This document shows, in pieces, positions 16,500 to 28,013 of a stretch of DNA of 64,000 nt. Below the pieces are notes generated by a model, which was not told the origin of the DNA, searched no databases, and saw only the letters and a program-made list of their open reading frames with translations. Within the stretch, counting starts at the first letter, position 1. Each line of letters starts with the position of its first letter. Position numbers and translations under genes: made by a program. Origin of the DNA: Onishia taeanensis (GTDB lineage Bacteria; Pseudomonadota; Gammaproteobacteria; Pseudomonadales; Halomonadaceae); NCBI RefSeq assembly GCF_003268885.1, contig NZ_QLSX01000008.1, positions 124,001 through 188,000 of the forward strand, given 5' to 3'.

Positions 16500-18071
16500 A
16501 TGTGGCATTCCGCAACGGTTCGTTTAAGCCTTGGCTTCGTGGCCCTGGCGGTTTTCTGCCTCGGCATCGCCGACCTGTCCATCACCGCCCACGATCCCTG
16601 GCATGAACTCGGCCGACTGGTGCAGGGCCTGGTACAGCCGGATGTCAGCGCCGTCGATGACTTGTGGGTGGCGCTGCTGCGCACCCTGGCTTTCGCCTTC
16701 GTCGGCGTGGGGCTTGGCGCGACGGCAGGCTTCCTGTTAGCGCTGGTCTTTCACTCACGCCTGGTGCGCGGCATCTGCGCCTTCGTGCGTGCCATCCATG
16801 AACTGTTCTGGGCACTGATATTTCTACAGTTCTTTGGTCTGCATCCGCTGACCGGGGTGCTAGCCATCGCCCTGCCCTATGCCGGGGTCTTCGCCAAGGT
16901 CTTTGCAGAGATCCTCGAGGAAACCGACCCGCTCCCCGAGCGCGTGCTGCCCGCCGGCAGCGGCCGGCTCTCGACGCTTGCCTTCACGCGGCTGAGCGAG
17001 GCCTGGCCGCATCTGGTCAGCTATACCAGCTACCGCCTCGAATGCGGCCTACGCTCCAGCGCCGTGCTGGGGTTCGTCGGCATGCCGACGCTGGGGTTCT
17101 ACCTGGAATCGGCCTTCGCCCAGGGCCACTACGACACCGTAGGTGCATTGCTGCTGCTGTTCTACGCCCTGATCGCCAGCCTGCGGCTCTGGGTGCGCCC
17201 ACTGCTGGTGCCGGTGTATCTGGTGGTGGCGCCCTTCTGCCTGGGCAGCGGCCTACCGATCGTGTGGAGCAACGTCTCGCGCTTCTTCACCGAAGACATC
17301 GTGCCGTCGCCGCTGCGCCATGGCGAGGGGGTATCCGGTCTTGTCGGCTGGCTTGGCGACATCATGGCCAATGAGGCACTGCCCGGCATCTGGCAAACCC
17401 TGGTGCTGACCCAGATCGCCCTGGTGCTGACCGGCCTACTGGCGCTGGCGCTCTACCCGCTGGTGTCTCGCCACTTTTTTCAAAAGCGCGATTTTCAGCG
17501 AGCGTTTTGTCAGCGCCTCCCCTTTCGACAACACCTCGCTGTCGCCAAAGGTCACAGCACTGGCTCCGGTCGGCCGGGCAACCGCCTGGCCCACCTGCTG
17601 GGCCATGGGCTGCTGGTGATCATGCGCTCGACCCCCGAGTACCTGCTGGCCTTTATCCTGCTCCAGCTGTGGGGCCCCTCGATGCTACCCGCAGTGGTGG
17701 CGCTGGCGATTCACAACGGCGGCATCATCGCCCACCTGGTCGGCCGGCGCAGCAACGAGGTGCGCCTGCGCCAGGATGCGCCTCATGGCCTTGAACGCTA
17801 TGCCTACGAGCTCACGCCGCGCCTATACGGGCCCTTCCTGGCGCTGTTGTTCTACCGCTGGGAGATCATCATGCGCGAGACGGCCATTCTCGGCATCCTC
17901 GGCATCACCACCCTGGGGTTCTACGTCGACAGCGCCATTCAGGAGATCCGTTTCGACCGCGCCATGGTGCTGATCCTGATCACCGCCCTGCTCAACATTG
18001 GCGTCGATGTGCTGGCCCGTCACCTGCGCGCCCGCCTGCGGCTGCGCCATACCGCCAACTGCGAGCCCTGA
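16500..18071 (+). CDS. Fused double permease of the putative selenium importer
   Basis: 523 residues with two repeated PhnE-like permease halves. Each contains the inner-membrane dimer motif: FVRAIHELFWALIFLQFF in the first and IMRSTPEYLLAFILLQLW in the second. Each half ends in a similar LGFVGMPTLGFYLESA or LGILGITTLGFYVDSA segment. About twelve hydrophobic stretches are seen. The two-halves-in-one arrangement means a single chain can form the membrane channel. It follows the ATPase by 30 bases; a hairpin with a T-rich tail follows the stop. Confidence 0.88.
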   Translation: MWHSATVRLSLGFVALAVFCLGIADLSITAHDPWHELGRLVQGLVQPDVSAVDDLWVALLRTLAFAFVGVGLGATAGFLLALVFHSRLVRGICAFVRAIHELFWALIFLQFFGLHPLTGVLAIALPYAGVFAKVFAEILEETDPLPERVLPAGSGRLSTLAFTRLSEAWPHLVSYTSYRLECGLRSSAVLGFVGMPTLGFYLESAFAQGHYDTVGALLLLFYALIASLRLWVRPLLVPVYLVVAPFCLGSGLPIVWSNVSRFFTEDIVPSPLRHGEGVSGLVGWLGDIMANEALPGIWQTLVLTQIALVLTGLLALALYPLVSRHFFQKRDFQRAFCQRLPFRQHLAVAKGHSTGSGRPGNRLAHLLGHGLLVIMRSTPEYLLAFILLQLWGPSMLPAVVALAIHNGGIIAHLVGRRSNEVRLRQDAPHGLERYAYELTPRLYGPFLALLFYRWEIIMRETAILGILGITTLGFYVDSAIQEIRFDRAMVLILITALLNIGVDVLARHLRARLRLRHTANCEP

Positions 18072-18077
18072 GCGACC

Positions 18078-18109
18078 GGCTGGAGGATCAGGACTCCAGC
18101 CAATCTTTT
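18078..18109 (+). terminator. Terminator of the selenium importer operon
   Basis: 8-bp stem GGCTGGAG / CTCCAGCC with an 8-base loop, then AATCTTTT, starting seven bases after the permease stop codon. Confidence 0.8.
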
Positions 18110-18201
18110 CTGCAAGCCCGCATGACAAGACTGCATAGCAAGCTTTCCTGACGAGCTTTCCCGCCAACCTTGCCGGCTTCCACCCGCCACAGCGACACTG
18201 A

Positions 18202-19890
<1,689 letters not shown>

Positions 19891-19949
19891 GGAGCCTCCT
19901 ATCAGCGGGTTGGTCGTCAATCCCCTGATAGTGGGCGCCATGCCCTGCC

Positions 19950-19999
19950 CTTGTAAACGGTCTTGCAAACCGCCTTTGCAAGCCGCCTTGGCAAGCCCC
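19950..19999. repeat. 12-13-bp imperfect tandem repeat between ilvD and the symporter
   Basis: Four units (CTTGTAAACGGT, CTTGCAAACCGC, CTTTGCAAGCCGC, CTTGGCAAGCCCC) fill much of the short gap between the symporter stop and the ilvD leader. Confidence 0.8.
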
Positions 20000-20027
20000 C
20001 GCGTCTAGGCAGCCTGTTCGGCGACGG

Positions 20028-21452
20028 TTAGACGGCGCGAGCCTCTCGCGCCGGGCGCAGAGATGCAACGGTGAGGCTTAAAAGCGTCGAGGCGACCAGC
20101 GCGCCGAGGAAAGGCTCAAGGGTCGGTACGCCACCGGGGAAACTTGCCGCCAAGAGCCCCGCCGTGAAGCTGCCCTGTTCCAGCCAGCCGGGCAGCACGG
20201 CACCCACAAGGCCCGCCAGACCGCCGGCCACCGCCGCCAAGGTGGTCATGCGCGGCCACAGGCCGAGCAGCACCGGCACGATCGCCGAGGCGCAGAGCAG
20301 ATCGGCGATCAGGAACAGTCGCAGCACAGAGAGATTCTGCAGCGCCAGCACCACCACCGGCACCATCAGCGCCACCGTCAGCCAGCGGGCCATCGGCAGA
20401 CCAAGCCCCGTCCGGCCGCGTTCACTGCCATCGCCGACCGCCAGCGAGGCGATAGCGTTCTGCAGGGTATCGACGCTCGAGGCCACCAGCGTTACCGCCA
20501 GCACCAGGCCAAGCAGCTTCAGGCCGGCCGACGCGTCGATCAGCAGGGCAAAGAACGGCATCGGCGGCTCGCCGAGGGCAACGCCTGACATGGCGGCGAG
20601 AATGCCCAGGCCCCCGACCACCGCCACCACCGCTACGGTCACCAGGCCACCCAGCAGCGCCCCACGTCCCAGCGCCTGACCGCTCTTTGCCGCCCAGACC
20701 CGCTGCCAGTAGCCCTGATGAAAAAGGTTTGCCGCCGTGACCGCGATCACCAGGGTCAACGCCACGGACAGCGCACTGCCGGTGGGGATGCCCGGCATCG
20801 TAGCCTCTTCCGGCAAAGCCGGCAGCCGCGACAGGCCCAGCCAGCCGACCACCGCCAGCAGCGCAATCAAGAGCCCCGCCTGCCAGCGATCGGTGGCGAG
20901 GCTCGCCCGCAGCCCACCGAGCGCCGTGTAAAGCAACGTGGTGAGGGCCACACCGCTCACCACCAACGCCGGCGATACTTCGGAAAGCAGCGCGGTGATG
21001 CCGCCGATGGCGGTCAACTCCGCCGCCAGGAAGCAGGCCATGTAGAGGATAGAAATCAGCGACACATAGCGGCGCACGCCGGCTCCGTAGCGACGCTCGG
21101 CGAATTCGCCGATGCTGCGCCCTTCGGGGAGATAGCGGCGGATCGCCGGGCCGCAGGCGGCGAGCACCAGGAAGGGAAGTGCCGCGCCAATGGCATAACC
21201 GGCCAGTGCGACCGGCCCCGCGAAGGCACCCACTTCCGGCGGCGCGAAGAGAATCCACGCCCCCATGCCGGAAGCCAGGAAGGACAGCCCCAGGGTCGAG
21301 GCGTTCTGGGAGTTGCGGGCGGTGACATAGTCATCGAGGGCGTCATCGGGAACACCGTCACCCAGCGCCCTGTTGAAATGCCGGGCGCGCAGGCCAAGCA
21401 AAGTGAAAAGCACAAGCGTCGCGCCCAGCGCGGCTAACGTTGGGTAAGGCAT
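20028..21452 (-). CDS. Sodium:solute symporter under TPP riboswitch control, likely thiamine-precursor uptake
   Basis: 474 residues with about thirteen hydrophobic segments. It belongs to the SSS family: the N-terminal DDYVTARNSQNASTLGLSFL and GMGAWILFAPPEVGAFAGP segments and the GRSIGEFAERRYGAGVRRYV loop are typical. A TPP aptamer directly precedes it and provides its ribosome-binding site, so expression should fall when thiamine pyrophosphate is plentiful. TPP-controlled SSS transporters (called ThiV in comparative genomics) are proposed to import hydroxymethylpyrimidine or a related precursor. I infer the same here; the substrate is not established. No thi biosynthetic genes lie in the window. 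Confidence 0.9.
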   Translation of the reverse strand: MPYPTLAALGATLVLFTLLGLRARHFNRALGDGVPDDALDDYVTARNSQNASTLGLSFLASGMGAWILFAPPEVGAFAGPVALAGYAIGAALPFLVLAACGPAIRRYLPEGRSIGEFAERRYGAGVRRYVSLISILYMACFLAAELTAIGGITALLSEVSPALVVSGVALTTLLYTALGGLRASLATDRWQAGLLIALLAVVGWLGLSRLPALPEEATMPGIPTGSALSVALTLVIAVTAANLFHQGYWQRVWAAKSGQALGRGALLGGLVTVAVVAVVGGLGILAAMSGVALGEPPMPFFALLIDASAGLKLLGLVLAVTLVASSVDTLQNAIASLAVGDGSERGRTGLGLPMARWLTVALMVPVVVLALQNLSVLRLFLIADLLCASAIVPVLLGLWPRMTTLAAVAGGLAGLVGAVLPGWLEQGSFTAGLLAASFPGGVPTLEPFLGALVASTLLSLTVASLRPAREARAV

Positions 21453-21462
21453 GTCGCACTTC

Positions 21463-21576
21463 CTCCGCCGGTATTAACCGGATCAGGTTCCAGGGTCAGC
21501 ACGTGGTGCACTCTCAGTCCCAGCTCGCGCCTGTCCATATTGACGGCACAGCCGGGGACTCCCCTGGCGACAGTGA
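21463..21576 (-). promoter_or_regulatory. TPP (THI element) riboswitch
   Basis: Read on the minus strand, the hallmark blocks are in order: GGGGAGTCCCCGGCTG near the 5' end, then GGGACTGAGAG, then ACCTGATCCGGTTAATACCG followed by GCGGAGGAAG. The last block contains the Shine-Dalgarno sequence nine bases from the symporter ATG, so ligand binding probably blocks translation initiation. All conserved TPP-aptamer blocks are present, so the call is secure. Confidence 0.96.
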
Positions 21577-21586
21577 ATGAATTGTG

Positions 21587-21696
21587 AGTACTAAAATGGT
21601 CAGTACTAAAATGGTCAGTACTAAGTCGTCAAGTACTCGTCAGCAAGTACTACGTTAGTAAGTACTTCGATGGTGAGTACTTTGCTGACGAGTATA
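21587..21696. repeat. 15-bp phased AGTACT array upstream of the TPP riboswitch
   Basis: The palindromic hexamer AGTACT starts at 21587, 21602, 21617, 21632, 21646, 21661 and 21676, with AGTATA at 21691. Spacing is 15 bases in all but one step (14). The sequences between cores are partly conserved (GTCAGTACTAAAATG). The array fills the region where the riboswitch promoter would be expected. Confidence 0.92.
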
Positions 21697-21840
21697 ACGC
21701 TGTGATTATCTCGTGACAGGATACTTGAGTCATCCCGGCCGGCCAAATCGCCTCAATCACTCAGGTAATGCCATTCTCAGCCGATAACCTAGGCGATGCT
21801 CAGAATACCCCATGCCAACAATTACCTGCAGGAATTCAGG

Positions 21841-22512
21841 ATGAACTACACAGAAGCCAAGGAGCACGCCGAAGGGTGCCTGCACCAGATATTTGCGATG
21901 CCCTACGAAGCCTTCGATAACGATGTCCCGGAACGCAAGCTTCATCTGCGCGTAGCACTTCAGGCGCTACTGGACGAAGCGCTGCGCGAGCAACGACTGA
22001 CCCTGCAGGTAATCCATGGCTGGGAAAATGGCGCCTTCGCACCCGCGGATTTGCATCACCACGAGCATAAGCTTCGCGGTACAGACGACATCGCCGCCAG
22101 CCTCGCCTACTACCGTGATGCTCTGGCTAACCTGACACCGCTGCCGATCGATACCGGCTCACTGCTGGCCGAGCCCCTGGCCAACGCTATCGCCTCGGCC
22201 GAGCAAAACGGCGCAACAATCGATGCTGAGACCCGAGAAAGTCCTGCCCGCTGGCCAGACTTTCCCAACGGCCTTGCCCTTTACACTTTCTTCAAGGTCT
22301 ACCACCGCCTGACCTACGGCGAAGACGATGCCTACCGCTCGATCTGCTGTAAGACCTCAGAAGGCCTGCGCGAAATCCATGAGTTCCACCTCGAGGAAGG
22401 CGAATTTGCAGTGGTTACGCCGCTGCACGATGCCAAGGCCGGCGGAGTGAAACTGGTACTGCACGTCAGCCAGGTCGAGCCGGTGTTAGCGCTGCTGAGC
22501 GACTTGAGCTGA
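21841..22512 (+). CDS. Uncharacterised protein, 223 residues
   Basis: I do not recognise this family. The ATG at 21841 has AGGAATTCAGG just upstream; an open frame exists from 21796. The protein is soluble, acidic and helical, without a signal peptide or membrane segment. It has a His-rich stretch near residue 65 (LHHHEHKLRG), two adjacent cysteines near 174 (SICCKTSEG), and an acidic region (HEFHLEEGEF). A terminator follows. It is divergent from the riboswitch-controlled symporter and separated from it by the AGTACT array. Codon use looks like that of neighbours, so it is probably a native gene. Confidence 0.7.
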   Translation: MNYTEAKEHAEGCLHQIFAMPYEAFDNDVPERKLHLRVALQALLDEALREQRLTLQVIHGWENGAFAPADLHHHEHKLRGTDDIAASLAYYRDALANLTPLPIDTGSLLAEPLANAIASAEQNGATIDAETRESPARWPDFPNGLALYTFFKVYHRLTYGEDDAYRSICCKTSEGLREIHEFHLEEGEFAVVTPLHDAKAGGVKLVLHVSQVEPVLALLSDLS

Positions 22513-22543
22513 ACGCCCGGGAAAACGTTAGCCAACGACGCAG

Positions 22544-22573
22544 ACGGCCCCGCCTCTCTCGAGACGGGGCCGT
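22544..22573 (+). terminator. Terminator after the uncharacterised 21841 gene
   Basis: 9-bp GC stem ACGGCCCCG / CGGGGCCGT with a 12-base loop, 32 bases past the stop codon; only a weak T tail (GTATTA) follows. Confidence 0.7.
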
Positions 22574-22611
22574 GTATTACCGTGCGGGAAAGCACTTCGC
22601 CGCAGCGCTCA

Positions 22612-22639
22612 TGTGACAAAGCTCTTGTGACAAGGTGCC
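22612..22639. repeat. Two-copy 14-bp repeat near the mmsA 3' end
   Basis: TGTGACAAAGCTCT and TGTGACAAGGTGCC sit side by side about 40 bases beyond the mmsA stop codon. Only the first eight bases are identical, so this is a weak example. Confidence 0.5.
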
Positions 22640-22680
22640 GGCGACCCAGCGCCGGCTACAAAGCTTTGGCTAGAACGCGA

Positions 22681-24180
22681 TCAACCCAGCGAGATGGTGC
22701 TGTTGATGCCGCCGGAGATGTTCTCTGGCTCGAACCAGCGGGCGGTGACGGTCTTGGTCTGAGTCCAGAAGGCGATCGCCTGCTTGCCGTTGGGGCCGAG
22801 ATCGCCAAGCTTCGAGGCCCGCGAGCCGGTGAAGCTGAAGTAGGCGACCGGCACAGGGATCGGCACGTTGATGCCCACCTGGCCAACATCGATGTCGCTT
22901 TCGTAACGCCGTGCCACCCAGCCGGAATTGGTAAAGATCGAGGTGCCGTTGCCGTTGGGGTTGGCATTGACGAAGTCGATGGCGTCATCGAGGGTCTCGA
23001 CGCCCACCACGCATAGTACCGGCCCGAAGACCTCTTCGCGGTAGATGGTCATCTCGGCGGTCACGTCACTGAACACCGTAGGACCGACGAAGTTACCGTT
23101 AGGATAGCCCTCAACCTTGAGGCCGCGACCGTCCAGCGCCAGGGTCGCGCCCTCTTTGGCTCCGGCCTCGATCATCGCTTCGACCCGCTCGCGGGCGGCG
23201 GGCGACACCAGCGGCCCCAGATCGGCGTCGCGCTGGGTGCCGGGGCCGACCTTCATGTTGCGAGCGCCTTCGATGATGTCCTCAAGCCATGTCCTGGCCT
23301 CACCCACCAGCACCACCACCGAGTTGGCCATGCAGCGCTGGCCGGCGGCCCCGAAGGCCGAGCCCAGGAGGTTGTTGATGGCCTGGCTGCGGTTGGCATC
23401 CGGCATCACCACGCAATGGTTCTTGGCGCCCATCATCGACTGCACCCGCTTGCCGGCCTCTGAGCCACGGCGATAAATATGGGTGCCGACATGGGTCGAA
23501 CCGATGAATGACAGCGCCTTGATGTCCGGGTGATCGCAGATCTGGTTGGCCACGTCCGGGCCGCCGTGCACCACGTTGAGCACCCCGGCCGGCACGCCGG
23601 CCTCGTGGGCCAGCTCGACCAGGCGCATGGTCGAAGAGGGATCTTGCTCAGAGGGCTTCAAGACGAAGGTGTTCCCGGTGGCGATGGCCAGCGGGAACAT
23701 GAAGCAGGGCAGCATGATCGGGAAGTTGAAGGCGGTAATGCCCGCACCCACGCCGAGAGGCTGATTCATGGTGTAGACATCGACTTCGTTGGCGGCATTC
23801 TCGGCAAGCTCACCAAGCTGCAGGCTCGGAATCGAGCAGGCATGTTCGACCACTTCCAGGCCGCGACCGACCTCGCCTTCGGCATCCGGCAAGGTCTTGC
23901 CGTGCTCCTCGGTGATCAGTTCAGCGAGCTCGGCGGTGTGCTCACGAATCAGTGCCTGGAAGGCGAGCATGATGCGCATGCGTTTGCCCAGCGGCACCTT
24001 GCGCCAGGTCTTGAAGGCCGCCTTGGCACTGGCTACGGCGCGGTCGACCTCGTCGCTTGTGCAGAACGGCACCCGGGCCACCACTTCCTGGGTCGCCGGA
24101 TTGAGCACGTCGCGCCATTCCCCGCTCTGGGAGGGCACCGGTTGACCGTCGATATAAAGGGAAATCTCACGCACTGACAT
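22681..24180 (-). CDS. mmsA: CoA-acylating methylmalonate-semialdehyde dehydrogenase
   Basis: 499 residues from the ATG at 24180; a longer upstream frame has no support. It is an aldehyde dehydrogenase with the active-site segment AAGQRCMANSVVVLVGEA, LSFIGSTHVGTHIYRRG for NAD binding, and a tail VTARWFEPENISGG. The QPLGVGAGITAFNFPIMLP block and length are typical of MmsA, which converts methylmalonate semialdehyde or malonate semialdehyde to propionyl- or acetyl-CoA in valine, inositol and beta-alanine breakdown. It is divergent from a LysR regulator. No mmsB or other valine-pathway genes are adjacent. Confidence 0.92.
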   Translation of the reverse strand: MSVREISLYIDGQPVPSQSGEWRDVLNPATQEVVARVPFCTSDEVDRAVASAKAAFKTWRKVPLGKRMRIMLAFQALIREHTAELAELITEEHGKTLPDAEGEVGRGLEVVEHACSIPSLQLGELAENAANEVDVYTMNQPLGVGAGITAFNFPIMLPCFMFPLAIATGNTFVLKPSEQDPSSTMRLVELAHEAGVPAGVLNVVHGGPDVANQICDHPDIKALSFIGSTHVGTHIYRRGSEAGKRVQSMMGAKNHCVVMPDANRSQAINNLLGSAFGAAGQRCMANSVVVLVGEARTWLEDIIEGARNMKVGPGTQRDADLGPLVSPAARERVEAMIEAGAKEGATLALDGRGLKVEGYPNGNFVGPTVFSDVTAEMTIYREEVFGPVLCVVGVETLDDAIDFVNANPNGNGTSIFTNSGWVARRYESDIDVGQVGINVPIPVPVAYFSFTGSRASKLGDLGPNGKQAIAFWTQTKTVTARWFEPENISGGINSTISLG

Positions 24181-24401
24181 GATGGCGGCTCCTGGGCAGA
24201 CCTCTGGCGATGGCGACACGGCGCCACGCGCGGGACAGCCTCTTGTGATTGTGGATGAACTGGCGGAGGTATAGTGCATTAAGCCATGGCACCCCGGCTT
24301 CGACTTTATGTGCATATCGACACGGCCAAAGCGTAGGAAGCGGCTAGTTCGAGTGTAGACAGGGGATGAATTGACACACAACGGGCAGCGCAGCACATTG
24401 C

Positions 24402-24419
24402 TTGTGCATCCACGCACAA
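24402..24419. promoter_or_regulatory. Dyad between mmsA and its LysR neighbour, possible operator
   Basis: Perfect 6-bp arms TTGTGC / GCACAA with a 6-base spacer lie 41 bases before the LysR start. The geometry matches the dyad in the other LysR gap at 3002-3019. Confidence 0.45.
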
Positions 24420-24459
24420 CTGACATCACTCCCAAGGCAACCAAGAGAGGGCCATTGCA

Positions 24460-25461
24460 ATGCTCGACTGGCAGGACATTCAGGTCTTTCTCGAGGTCGC
24501 CCGCAGCGAGCGGCTGACCGATGCGGCCCGACGCCTGGGGGTCGATCACTCGACACTTTCGCGGCGCACCAAGCGCTTCGAACAGAAGCTCAATACCCAG
24601 CTCTTCGAACGCAGCACCCATGGCTACCGGCTCACCGAAGCCGGCCATCGCCTGCAGGCCCACGCCGAGGAGATGGCGCGCCACGCCAGCGAGGCGGCCG
24701 AAGGCCTGAGTGATCAGGACCGGCAGCTCAGCGGCCAGGTTCGCCTCGGTGTGACCGAGGGCTTCGGTACCTGGGTCATCGCGCCCTTGCTTGCCGCCTT
24801 CGGCGAGCGTCATCCGGCGCTGACGCTGGATCTGCTAGCGCTGCCACGGGTGGTCAACTTGAGCCGCCACGAGGCCGACCTGGCCATTACCATAGAGCGC
24901 CCCAGCAGCGCGGGCCTGGTGATCTCGCGGCTGTGCGACTACCGGCTGCGGCTCTACGCCAGCCGCGACTATCTGGCTCGCCATGGCCGGCCGACCGGCC
25001 GCCATGAGCTCAGTCAGCATCGGCTGATCGGCTATATCGATGACCTGATCTTCAGCGATCAGCTCAACTATCTCGAGCCGCTGCTCGACCTCTCCCCGTC
25101 CGCCGCCTCGGCGGCGCATCAGGCGCTCGTTAGTCAGGACCACGAGCGCCATACCCCTCAATTCAGCATTCGCAGCACCAGCGTTACCACCCAGTACAGC
25201 GCGGCCGTGCAGGGCGCAGGGCTCGCCGTATTGCCCTGCTTCATGGCCGAGCAGCATTCAGCCCTTGAAGCGGTGCTGGTGGAGGAAATCGACCTCACCC
25301 GCCAATTCTGGATCACCGCCCGTCAGGAACAACGCCGACTGTCACGGGTCCGTTTAACCTGGGAGTACCTGCGCGAGACCGTCGAGGCCAACCGCGCCTG
25401 GCTGATGGGCGAGCCCGACGCTTGCCTGTCATGTCCCTCAACAGGGGAAAGCGCCGAGTAA
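24460..25461 (+). CDS. LysR-type regulator divergent from mmsA
   Basis: 333 residues. Residues 1-62 form the DNA-binding helix-turn-helix (MLDWQDIQVFLEVARSERLT and AARRLGVDHSTLSRRTKRFE). The effector domain follows from about 90 (VRLGVTEGFGTWVIAPLLAA). Between residues about 208 and 232 an extra segment (SPSAASAAHQALVSQDHERH) interrupts the usual binding domain, and a C-terminal extension follows. Divergent placement suggests that it controls mmsA, inferred from context. It should not be mistaken for OxyR despite lying before katG. Confidence 0.87.
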   Translation: MLDWQDIQVFLEVARSERLTDAARRLGVDHSTLSRRTKRFEQKLNTQLFERSTHGYRLTEAGHRLQAHAEEMARHASEAAEGLSDQDRQLSGQVRLGVTEGFGTWVIAPLLAAFGERHPALTLDLLALPRVVNLSRHEADLAITIERPSSAGLVISRLCDYRLRLYASRDYLARHGRPTGRHELSQHRLIGYIDDLIFSDQLNYLEPLLDLSPSAASAAHQALVSQDHERHTPQFSIRSTSVTTQYSAAVQGAGLAVLPCFMAEQHSALEAVLVEEIDLTRQFWITARQEQRRLSRVRLTWEYLRETVEANRAWLMGEPDACLSCPSTGESAE

Positions 25462-25604
25462 TGGCGGTTTTGCCTGTATGCAGAGTTGTTGATGAAAATT
25501 AGCTATCAGCTTCTTGAGTAAAGAAAAATTGAAGCCCTCAGGCCCGCCACTAAGCTGTGGTTAAGAACAAACGCAGCGCTAGTAACGAAAGACTATGAGC
25601 CCTT

Positions 25605-27891
<2,287 letters not shown>

Positions 27892-27921
27892 TCACCGTCG
27901 CTAGCTAGCAAACCGCAATAG

Positions 27922-27959
27922 AAACGCCCGGGGATGCTCACGCTCCCCGGGCGTTTTCT
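27922..27959 (+). terminator. katG terminator
   Basis: Stem AAACGCCCGGGGA / TCCCCGGGCGTTT with a short loop, then TTCTT, 31 bases after the katG stop. Confidence 0.95.
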
Positions 27960-27971
27960 TGTCCGTTCAAC

Positions 27972-28001
27972 GAGCCGCTTATTCCAGAGCCGCTTAACCC
28001 A
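27972..28001. repeat. Two-copy 15-bp repeat past the selO stop
   Basis: GAGCCGCTTATTCCA and GAGCCGCTTAACCCA lie head to tail, 13 bases beyond the selO stop codon and within the gap to katG. Confidence 0.8.
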
Positions 28002-28013
28002 AAGCGCCGCGCC

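Noticed and set aside
21587-21696. Possible CRISPR array
   Set aside because: The period is 15 bases with no unique spacers of constant length and no cas genes; it is a minisatellite.
24460-25461. OxyR for the LysR gene before katG
   Set aside because: It is divergent from mmsA, has no OxyR-type cysteine pair in the expected region, and carries an atypical insert.
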